Assembly (NCBI GenBank): GCA_031285115.1
Contig: JAITWU010000226.1
Location: 1 to 6,415 of the forward strand
Direction of reading: 5' to 3'
DNA: 6,415 nt
DNA from: Azonexus sp.
GTDB lineage: Bacteria > Pseudomonadota > Gammaproteobacteria > Burkholderiales > Rhodocyclaceae
Part shown: positions 1 through 5,129 of the stretch, in pieces
How the letters are laid out: each line of letters opens with the position of its first letter
Numbering within the stretch: position 1 is the first letter of the stretch
Translations under genes and position numbers: made by a program
The notes under the pieces: model-generated
Databases searched by the model: none
What the model saw: the letters and a program-made list of their open reading frames with translations, nothing else
Told to the model about the DNA's origin: nothing

Positions 1-2060
1 TGTTCCTTGACGGCATCGGTAAAGTGAGCGTCCACTTTCTTTTCATGCAACTGTTCTTCAAGCTGCATGAGGAATTTGTCGACGACGCGCAGAATCACCT
101 CATGGTCGAGCGGCGCGAAAGAGATGGTGGCGTCCAGCCGGTTGCGGAATTCCGGCGTAAACAGGCGCTTGATTTCGGCCATTTCGTCGCCGCTCTGCCT
201 GTTGCTGGTAAAGCCCATGCTCGACTTTTGCAGGTCGGCGGCGCCCGCGTTGGTGGTCATGATGATGACGACATTGCGGAAATCGGCCTTGCGCCCGTTG
301 TTGTCGGTCAGCGTGCCGTGATCCATGACTTGCAGCAGGATGTTGAAAATATCCGGGTGGGCTTTTTCGATTTCGTCGAGCAGCAGCACACAGTAAGGCT
401 TTTTGGTGATGCCTTCGGTCAACAGGCCGCCCTGCTCGAAGCCGACATAACCCGGCGGCGCGCCGATCAGCCTTGAGACGGCGTGGCGTTCCATGTATTC
501 GCTCATGTCGAAGCGCAAGAGTTCGATGCCGAGGCAGTAAGCCAGTTGCCGGGCGACTTCGGTTTTGCCGACGCCGGTCGGCCCGCTGAAGAGGAAGGAG
601 CCAATCGGTTTGCCGGGATTGCCCAGCCCCGAACGGGCCATTTTGATCGCCTGGGTGAGCGCCTCGATGGCCTTGTCCTGACCGAAAACGACGGCTTTCA
701 AGTCGCGGTCGAGGTTCTTCAACGCGCCGCGATCATCGAGCGTGACGTGTTGCGAGGGAATGCGGGCGATTTTGGCGACGATGCCTTCGATGTCGGTTTT
801 ACTGATGAGCTTTTTCTGCTTCGACTTGGGCAGGATGCGCTGGGCGGCCCCGGCTTCGTCGATGACGTCAATCGCCTTGTCCGGCAGGTGGCGGTCGGTG
901 ATGTAGCGGGCCGAGAGTTCCGCCGCCGAAGAAATGGCGGTGGCCGAGTATTTGATGCCGTGGTGTTCCTCAAAACGTGTTTTCAGCCCCTTGAGGATTT
1001 CGACCGTTTCAGCCACCGATGGCTCGGTCACGTCGATTTTCTGAAAACGCCGGGAAAGGGCGCTGTCCTTCTCAAAAATGCCGCGAAATTCGGTGTAAGT
1101 GGTCGCTCCGATGCACTTCAACTGGCCGGTCGAGAGCGCCGGTTTCAAGAGATTGGAGGCATCGAGGGCGCTGCCGGAAGCCGAACCCGCGCCGATCAGG
1201 GTATGGATTTCGTCGATGAACAAAATGGCGTGCGGGTTGTCGGCCAACTGCTTGAGCACGTTTTTCAAACGCTGCTCGAAATCGCCGCGATACTTGGTGC
1301 CAGCGAGCAGCGCCCCCATATCGAGCGAATAGACGGTGGCCTCGCCAAGGATTTCCGGCACCTCGTGTTCGACAATGCGGCGGGCGAGGCCCTCGGCAAT
1401 CGCCGTTTTGCCGACGCCCGCCTCGCCGACCAGCAGCGGATTGTTTTTGCGCCGCCGACACAGCGTCTGGATGACCCGCTCCAGTTCCTGGCCGCGACCA
1501 ATCAGCGGGTCGATTTTGCCTTGCGCCGCCAGCGTGTTGAGATTGATGGTGTATTGATCGAGGGCGCTGGCTTCCTTGTCGCTGCCGCTCTCCGTCTCGC
1601 CACCCTCCGCCGTTGCTTTTTGCAGGGGCACTTTGCGGATGCCGTGCGAGACGAAATTGACCACATCAAGGCGCGTCACTCCCTGTTTTTGCAAAAAGTA
1701 GACCGCGTGCGAATCTTTTTCGCCATAAATGGCGATCAGCACATTGGCGCCGTTGACTTCCTTTTTGCCAGCCGACTGGACATGCAGGATGGCGCGCTGG
1801 ATGGCGCGCTGAAAGCCGAGCGTCGGCTGGGTTTCGATGTCGTTGTTGCCGGAAATGGTCGGGATGTGCTCGTTGATGAAATTGGTCAGATCCTGACGCA
1901 GCGCCTCTGGCTTCGCCCCGCAGGCGCGCAGCGCCTCGGCGGCGGAAGGATTGTCGATCAAGGCCAGCAGGAGGTGCTCGATGGTAATGAACTCGTGGCG
2001 CTTCTGGCGCGCCTCGACAAAAGCCATGTGCAGACTGACTTCGAGTTCCTGGGCAATCAT
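1..2060 (-). CDS. clpA: ATP-dependent Clp protease ATP-binding subunit ClpA (partial, 3' end outside window)
   Basis: Hsp100/Clp AAA+ unfoldase that unfolds substrates, including N-degron proteins delivered by ClpS, and threads them into ClpP in the cytoplasm. The minus strand is open from ATG 2060 to the left edge: 686 codons, against about 758 residues in E. coli ClpA, so roughly 70 C-terminal residues are missing only because the window ends. Domain order is: N-terminal ClpS-binding repeat domain (about 1-150), a variable linker, D1 with Walker A GEAGVGKT (212-219), pore motif KYRG around Y257 and Walker B FIDE (281-284), then D2 with Walker A GPTGVGKT (493-500), pore loop GYVG (537-540) and Walker B LDE (D562-E563). 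A Met-Gly-Phe at 615-617 sits where E. coli ClpA has its IGL ClpP-docking tripeptide. The start is fixed by a GGAGG at 2072-2068, 7 nt upstream, and by the one-base TGATG overlap with clpS, which implies co-transcription and probably translational coupling. No frame disruption is visible. Confidence 0.97.
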   Translation of the reverse strand, partial: MIAQELEVSLHMAFVEARQKRHEFITIEHLLLALIDNPSAAEALRACGAKPEALRQDLTNFINEHIPTISGNNDIETQPTLGFQRAIQRAILHVQSAGKKEVNGANVLIAIYGEKDSHAVYFLQKQGVTRLDVVNFVSHGIRKVPLQKATAEGGETESGSDKEASALDQYTINLNTLAAQGKIDPLIGRGQELERVIQTLCRRRKNNPLLVGEAGVGKTAIAEGLARRIVEHEVPEILGEATVYSLDMGALLAGTKYRGDFEQRLKNVLKQLADNPHAILFIDEIHTLIGAGSASGSALDASNLLKPALSTGQLKCIGATTYTEFRGIFEKDSALSRRFQKIDVTEPSVAETVEILKGLKTRFEEHHGIKYSATAISSAAELSARYITDRHLPDKAIDVIDEAGAAQRILPKSKQKKLISKTDIEGIVAKIARIPSQHVTLDDRGALKNLDRDLKAVVFGQDKAIEALTQAIKMARSGLGNPGKPIGSFLFSGPTGVGKTEVARQLAYCLGIELLRFDMSEYMERHAVSRLIGAPPGYVGFEQGGLLTEGITKKPYCVLLLDEIEKAHPDIFNILLQVMDHGTLTDNNGRKADFRNVVIIMTTNAGAADLQKSSMGFTSNRQSGDEMAEIKRLFTPEFRNRLDATISFAPLDHEVILRVVDKFLMQLEEQLHEKKVDAHFTDAVKE

Positions 2061-2368
2061 CAGTTTTCCTCCATGACGCAAGCGAGCGGGTGCTGGTGCC
2101 GACGGGCGAAGGCGCGCACCTGTTCGACCTTGGTGGCGGCCACGTCGCGGGTAAAAACGCCGCAGACGCCCCGGCCTTCGCGATGAACTTTGAGCATGAT
2201 TCGTATTGCCTGTTCAGTATTGAAAGAAAAAAAACGTTGCAGCACGACAACGACGAAGTCCTGCGGCGTGTAGTCGTCATTGAGCAATACTACCTTGTAC
2301 ATTCTCGGCGGCTGCAACTTTGCGCGTTGCGCCAGCAGTTGTCCGTCGTCCTCAAACTTCGTCGTCAT
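2060..2368 (-). CDS. clpS: ATP-dependent Clp protease adaptor protein ClpS
   Basis: 102-residue cytoplasmic adaptor (E. coli ClpS is 106) that recognises proteins with a bulky hydrophobic N-terminal residue and hands them to the ClpA N-domain. A poorly conserved N-terminal extension (about 1-18), used by ClpA during delivery, precedes the conserved core from PPRMYKV (20-26). The N-degron pocket residues are present: N30, D31, D32 in LLNDDYTP and H62 in KVHREG. The GVFTRDVA segment (70-77) and C-terminal HPL (93-95) also fit the family. Residue 36 is Gln where E. coli has the gatekeeper Met40 (TPM versus TPQ). The Shine-Dalgarno sequence is weak (a GGA a few bases before ATG), in contrast to the strong one of clpA. 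It is first gene of the clpS-clpA operon, divergent from the cold-shock gene. A run of eight T on the coding strand (complement of 2227-2234) encodes F46-F47. Confidence 0.96.
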   Translation of the reverse strand: MTTKFEDDGQLLAQRAKLQPPRMYKVVLLNDDYTPQDFVVVVLQRFFSFNTEQAIRIMLKVHREGRGVCGVFTRDVAATKVEQVRAFARRHQHPLACVMEEN

Positions 2369-2412
2369 TCGTCCGATTCTATACAGTCAACTTGAAATAC
2401 GCACAATATTTG
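2369..2412 (-). promoter_or_regulatory. Probable promoter region of clpS-clpA (weak)
   Basis: The clpS promoter should lie in this AT-rich spacer. On the minus strand, a TAGAAT hexamer (complement of 2381-2376) matches the -10 consensus in five of six positions, but no good -35 lies at the usual distance. If it were used, transcription would begin only a base or so before the clpS ATG, giving an almost leaderless mRNA, consistent with the weak ribosome binding site. The weaker pair TTGAAT (2429-2424) and TATTGT (2408-2403) has a 15-bp spacer and is a less likely alternative. The choice is inference. Confidence 0.25.
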
Positions 2413-2441
2413 TTGACGCCATAATTCAAGTGGCGTAGAAA
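2413..2441 (+). promoter_or_regulatory. Candidate sigma-70 promoter of the cold-shock gene
   Basis: TTGACG (2413-2418, five of six to the -35 consensus) is followed after exactly 17 bp by TAGAAA (2436-2441, four of six to the -10 consensus). Transcription would start near 2448, giving a 5' leader of about 114 nt. A long leader is typical of cold-induced csp genes. This is the best-spaced pair I see in the spacer, but it is judged by eye. Confidence 0.4.
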
Positions 2442-2447
2442 GCCAAA

Positions 2448-2561
2448 CTGTTTAGCCTTGGTTGTATCAGGGTGTTTCATGACCCGGGTCGCTGAGCGCA
2501 AAACAGGGAATCGGGGGAGACCCGAAAATTTGTTCGTTTCTTGTAAGAAAGTTTTCACAAC
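2448..2561 (+). promoter_or_regulatory. Structured 5' leader of the cold-shock gene (putative RNA thermosensor region)
   Basis: The predicted leader contains a 10-bp perfect palindrome, GACCCGGGTC (2481-2490), and a separate hairpin, TCGGG (2511-2515) with CCCGA (2521-2525) around a GGAGA loop. GGGTC at 2486-2490 could instead pair with GACCC-type bases at 2520-2523, giving at least partly competing folds. E. coli cspA mRNA is known to change leader structure with temperature. Whether this leader does so is inference. The ribosome binding site before ATG 2562 is weak (purine-rich AAGAAAG, 2545-2551). Confidence 0.3.
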
Positions 2562-2765
2562 ATGGCAATCGGTACTGTTAAGTGGTTCAATGACTCCAAA
2601 GGCTTTGGCTTCATTACGCCGGATGATGGCAGCGAAGATCTCTTCGCTCATTTCTCCGCAATCAACATGAACGGGTTCAAAACCCTCAAAGAAGGCGAAA
2701 AGGTTTCCTTTGAAGTCGTGCAAGGCCCCAAAGGCAAGCAGGCTTCCAACATCCAGCGCGCCTGA
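2562..2765 (+). CDS. Cold-shock protein, CspA family
   Basis: 67-residue single cold-shock-domain protein, the usual full length for the family, acting as a cytoplasmic single-stranded nucleic acid binder and RNA chaperone. The N-terminus GTVKWFND (4-11) leads into RNP1 KGFGFI (13-18), then RNP2 LFAHFSAI (27-34), with the aromatic binding-face residues W8, F15, F17, F28, H30 and F31 all present. The C-terminal [10 protein letters not shown] is typical. The gene is monocistronic: its own promoter region lies upstream, a strong terminator 22 bp downstream, and moaC converges on it. It lies divergent to clpS. I give no numbered Csp symbol because paralogues cannot be told apart from the sequence; many databases would label it cspA, cspD or cspE. 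Cold induction is plausible from the long leader but not shown. Confidence 0.95.
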   Translation: MAIGTVKWFNDSKGFGFITPDDGSEDLFAHFSAINMNGFKTLKEGEKVSFEVVQGPKGKQASNIQRA

Positions 2766-2786
2766 CGCGCCGGCTGTCGCCAAATC

Positions 2787-2820
2787 AAAGCCCGTCCCAT
2801 TGTGGACGGGCTTTTTTCTT
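2787..2820. terminator. Rho-independent terminator between convergent cold-shock gene and moaC
   Basis: Perfect 11-bp stem AAAGCCCGTCC (2787-2797) and GGACGGGCTTT (2804-2814) with a 6-nt loop, CATTGT, followed on the plus strand by a T run to 2817 and further T to 2820. It is a strong terminator for the cold-shock gene. It begins directly past the moaC stop codon on the other strand, where the run after the stem is TTTGATTT, so it may also stop moaC transcription, less efficiently. Confidence 0.9.
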
Positions 2821-3301
2821 ATGGGGCGGCCCAGCGCCCTGATTTGCCGCCTTCTTTTTCGATCAGGCGGATGTTGTCGATCTTCATGCCGCGGTCGACG
2901 GCCTTGCACATGTCGTAGATGGTCAGAAGGCCGACGGAGACGGCGGTCAGGGCTTCCATTTCGACGCCGGTGCGGCCAAAGCATTCGGCGGTGGTGGCGC
3001 AGTGCACGGCGTGGCGGGCGTCGTCGATGGTGAATTCGGCGGCGACGCGGGTCAGCGCAATCGGGTGGCAGAGCGGGATCAACTCGCCGCTGCGTTTGGC
3101 CGCCTGAATCGCGGCGATGCGGGCGATGCCCAGCACATCGCCTTTTTTCGCCGAGCCTTGGCGAATCAGCGCCAACGTTTCCGGCTGCATAAAAATGCTG
3201 CCCGCGGCGCGGGCGCGGCGGGCGGTTTCCGGTTTGCCGCCGACATCGACCATATGGGCCTGGCCAGCGTCGTCGAAATGGGTGAGATGGGCGTCGGTCA
3301 C
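2819..3301 (-). CDS. moaC: Cyclic pyranopterin monophosphate synthase MoaC
   Basis: 160 residues against 161 in E. coli MoaC. It converts the cyclic GTP intermediate made by MoaA into cyclic pyranopterin monophosphate, the first stable intermediate of molybdenum cofactor synthesis, as a cytoplasmic hexamer. The family motifs are in order: [14 protein letters not shown] (7-20), KKGDV (52-56), LIPLCHP (74-80), TGVEMEAL (111-118), [10 protein letters not shown] (126-135) and GGKSG (151-155). Residues corresponding to the E. coli catalytic set are K53, H79, E114, E116, D130 and K133. The start is GTG at 3301, chosen because the N-terminus then aligns with other MoaC proteins; an AGAGGA lies 11-16 nt upstream. 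The stop TAA (2821-2819) abuts the terminator shared with the cold-shock gene. No other moa gene is in view, so moaC appears to be a single-gene unit here, divergent from the bepA-like gene. Nothing is broken or missing. Confidence 0.97.
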   Translation of the reverse strand: MTDAHLTHFDDAGQAHMVDVGGKPETARRARAAGSIFMQPETLALIRQGSAKKGDVLGIARIAAIQAAKRSGELIPLCHPIALTRVAAEFTIDDARHAVHCATTAECFGRTGVEMEALTAVSVGLLTIYDMCKAVDRGMKIDNIRLIEKEGGKSGRWAAP

Positions 3302-3354
3302 GGGAATTTACATCCTCTTGCACTTGCCGCCGGGTGAGTCGCGGCGCGGGGTGG

Positions 3355-3366
3355 GCTATCATAGCA
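3355..3366. promoter_or_regulatory. Shared symmetric -10 element between moaC and the bepA-like gene
   Basis: GCTAT-C-ATAGC (3355-3365) is an odd palindrome. On the minus strand it reads TGCTATGAT, an extended -10 (TGn plus five of six to consensus), which would start moaC mRNA near 3351 with a leader of about 50 nt. On the plus strand it reads TATCAT (3357-3362, five of six), which would start the protease mRNA at about 3369-3371. Neither side has a good -35. The moaC direction is the better candidate. Confidence 0.4.
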
Positions 3367-3370
3367 TCCC

Positions 3371-4819
3371 ATGACTTTTTGCCGCCGCCTCTTTGCCGGA
3401 TTGCTGGCCTGCGCGTTTGCGCTGCAACCCTTGCGCGCCGACGATTTGCCGGAACTTGGCGATGTTGCCGCCAGCGATTTGTCGCCCGCGATGGAAAAAC
3501 TGATCGGGCGGCAGGTGATGAGCGAAATCTGGCGTGATCCGGCCTATCTCGACGATTCCGATGTCGAAAATTATCTCAATGTGCTGGGCGGCAAGCTGGC
3601 GGCGGTCAGCAATGATCCGGGTCTGGGCTTTACTTTTTTCGCCATCAACGATCCGAACATTAACGCTTTTGCCTTGCCGGGCGGTTATGTTGGCGTTCAC
3701 ACCGGCCTCATTCTCGCTGCCCAGACCGAATCCGAACTGGCGGGCGTGCTCGCCCATGAGATTTCGCACGTCACGCAGCACCACATCGCCCGCCAGATGT
3801 ACCAGTCGCGGCAGGTCAGCATGGTTTCGCTGGGGGCGATGCTGCTGGCTATTCTGGCGGCCCGTTCCAGCTCACAGGTGGCGGGCGGCGCGATGATGGC
3901 GACACAGGCCGGCGTTGCTTCGGCGCAACTGGCTTTTTCGCGCGATTTCGAGCGCGAGGCCGACCGCATCGGCTTTGATACCTTGCATCAGGCCGGGTTC
4001 GATGTGCGTGGCATGGGCGCTTTTTTCGGCAGCCTGCAAAAGGCGACGCGCCTTTTCGAAAACAACGCGACGGCCTTTCTGCGCACCCACCCGCTGACCG
4101 GCGAGCGCCTGACCGACATGCAGAACCGCGAAAACGCGGTCGATTACCGGCAGGTGCCCGACAGCCCCGAATTCCAGTTGGTGCGGGCCAAATTGCGGGC
4201 CATGCAGGGAACGCCGCTGGAAGCGACCAAAGATTTCGAGCGCCTCTTGAAAGAGCGCAAATTCGCTTCCGAAGAAGCCATGCGCTATGGCCTTGCCGAA
4301 GCCCTGCTGCGCAACCGCGATTGGGCGAGGGCCGAGCAGGAAGCGCAAAAAGCGCGTGGCGGCAAAGCCGGGTCGCCGATGGTCGAGCGGCTTTATGGCG
4401 AAATTCGCCTCGTCCGGGGCGATGCCGATGGCGGCCTTGATATTTACCGCCGGGCGATTCAGCGTTCGCCCCGGCATCAGGGGCTGCTCGATGGCTATGC
4501 CAAGGCGCTCCTGGCGACGGGCCGGTTTGCCGAGGCGTTGCGCTTTGCCCAGGAGCAGTTGCAATGGCGACCGGAGTCGATCCGCTACCATCGCGTGCTG
4601 GCGGCGAGCCATGCCGGTCTTGGTCATATTACGCAGCAGCATCAGGCGCTGGCCGAGACGTTTGTCCTGCAAGGGCTGACGCAGGCCGCCGTCGAGCAGT
4701 TGGAGCTGGCGCAGAAAGCTGGCGACGCCGATTTTTACGTCATGTCGGCCATTGATGCGCGGCTGCGCGAACTCAGGCGCCAGCTTCTGGAGGAGAAGAA
4801 AGAGCGGCGCAACGGATGA
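3371..4819 (+). CDS. bepA: BepA-like periplasmic M48 metalloprotease with TPR domain
   Basis: 482 residues; E. coli BepA (YfgC) is 487. BepA is a periplasmic zinc protease and chaperone that assists or degrades stalled LptD and maintains outer-membrane protein assembly with the BAM complex. A Sec signal peptide is visible: MTFCRR, a hydrophobic core LFAGLLACAFAL, and a likely cleavage after LRA (A23). The zinc site HEISH is H129-E130-H133; the third ligand is E194 in SRDFEREAD (190-198). H240 in THPLTGER corresponds to the BepA histidine that plugs the active site. A hydrophobic segment (about 148-186) lies in the position of the M48 lid region. Residues from about 270 to 470 are TPR-like helical repeats, ending in a charged tail. 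ATG 3371 is the first possible start, since an in-frame TAG lies at 3362-3364. No Shine-Dalgarno sequence precedes it. tusA follows after 49 bp. The symbol rests on architecture, so a different M48/TPR paralogue is possible. Confidence 0.85.
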   Translation: MTFCRRLFAGLLACAFALQPLRADDLPELGDVAASDLSPAMEKLIGRQVMSEIWRDPAYLDDSDVENYLNVLGGKLAAVSNDPGLGFTFFAINDPNINAFALPGGYVGVHTGLILAAQTESELAGVLAHEISHVTQHHIARQMYQSRQVSMVSLGAMLLAILAARSSSQVAGGAMMATQAGVASAQLAFSRDFEREADRIGFDTLHQAGFDVRGMGAFFGSLQKATRLFENNATAFLRTHPLTGERLTDMQNRENAVDYRQVPDSPEFQLVRAKLRAMQGTPLEATKDFERLLKERKFASEEAMRYGLAEALLRNRDWARAEQEAQKARGGKAGSPMVERLYGEIRLVRGDADGGLDIYRRAIQRSPRHQGLLDGYAKALLATGRFAEALRFAQEQLQWRPESIRYHRVLAASHAGLGHITQQHQALAETFVLQGLTQAAVEQLELAQKAGDADFYVMSAIDARLRELRRQLLEEKKERRNG

Positions 4820-4868
4820 CAGGTCATTACGGTTAGAATCAAAACACCTTTTCCGGAACCCGACTACC

Positions 4869-5096
4869 ATGCAATTCGACCGCGACCTCGATGTCAAGGG
4901 GCTGAACTGCCCGCTGCCCATTCTGCGCACCAAGAAGGCGCTGGCCGAGATGGATTCCGGTCAGGTATTGCGTGTGCAGGCGACCGATGCCGGGTCGCAG
5001 AAAGATTTTCCCGCCTTCGCCAAACAAACCGGTAACGATTTGCTCAGCCAGCAGGAAGAAAGCGGGGTTTTCGTTTTCCTCCTCAAGCGCAAGTAG
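4869..5096 (+). CDS. tusA: Sulfurtransferase TusA family protein
   Basis: 75-residue SirA/TusA-fold cytoplasmic sulfur carrier (E. coli TusA has 81). It carries persulfide sulfur on a single cysteine, C14 in the family signature LNCPLPILRTKKAL (12-25), and passes it to partner proteins: the TusBCD-TusE-MnmA relay for tRNA 2-thiouridine in E. coli, or other acceptors elsewhere. In E. coli it also influences sulfur supply for molybdenum cofactor. The central part contains VQATDAGSQKDFPAF (36-50), matching the usual conserved TDPxxxxDIPxF block but with Ala for Pro. The start ATG gives a standard N-terminus; only a weak GGAA is seen upstream, 12 nt before it. The gene sits 49 bp after the protease gene and 33 bp before the cyclase gene, so it is probably the middle of a three-gene transcript. 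TusA-like paralogues with other roles exist, so the exact pathway is uncertain. Confidence 0.9.
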   Translation: MQFDRDLDVKGLNCPLPILRTKKALAEMDSGQVLRVQATDAGSQKDFPAFAKQTGNDLLSQQEESGVFVFLLKRK

Positions 5097-5110
5097 TTTA
5101 CCCGGTGTTA

Positions 5111-5120
5111 CCCCCCCCCC
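5111..5120 (+). repeat. Homopolymeric C10 tract before the diguanylate cyclase start
   Basis: Ten consecutive C residues lie 9 nt before the GTG start of the cyclase gene, in the place where a ribosome binding site would be expected; none is seen. Such tracts slip during replication. The tract is not inside the reading frame as called. With nine or twelve C residues, an upstream GTG (5105-5107) would come into frame with the cyclase. Confidence 0.85.
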
Positions 5121-5129
5121 GCAAATTCC

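Noticed and set aside
483..2186. Long plus-strand open frame of 567 codons opposite clpA
   Set aside because: It lies antisense to the clear clpA and clpS frames. Its protein shows no family motif and is rich in residues expected from reading the complement of a GC-rich gene.
2458..2670. Possible upstream ORF (ATG 2458 or 2479) overlapping the cold-shock gene
   Set aside because: It has no Shine-Dalgarno sequence or conserved protein, and it runs through the cold-shock gene in another frame.
3308..3313. ATG immediately followed by TAA on the minus strand, next to AGAGG, upstream of moaC
   Set aside because: A start-stop pair can regulate, but the AGAGG is adjacent to this ATG and too close for initiation. 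The motif is more simply part of the moaC ribosome binding region.
2379..3362. Minus-strand open frame of 327 codons across moaC, the terminator and the cold-shock gene
   Set aside because: It overlaps moaC in another frame, crosses a strong terminator and runs antisense to the cold-shock gene. The translation is Arg/Pro-rich with no recognisable domain.
3371..3415. Lipoprotein signal (LLAC, C14) at the N-terminus of the BepA-like protease
   Set aside because: The hydrophobic stretch before C14 is too short and Leu at -2 is unusual. A Sec signal with cleavage after A23 fits better and agrees with BepA being a soluble periplasmic protein.
4816..4839. Possible internal promoter for tusA (ATGACA at 4816-4821 and TAGAAT at 4834-4839)
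   Set aside because: Each hexamer matches consensus well, but the spacer is only 12 bp, too short for a sigma-70 promoter.
3872..4933. Minus-strand open frame of 353 codons opposite the protease gene, and a similar one at 4839-5900 opposite tusA and the cyclase
   Set aside because: Both are antisense to genes with unmistakable HEXXH, CPxP and GGEEF motifs, and neither contains a convincing domain.
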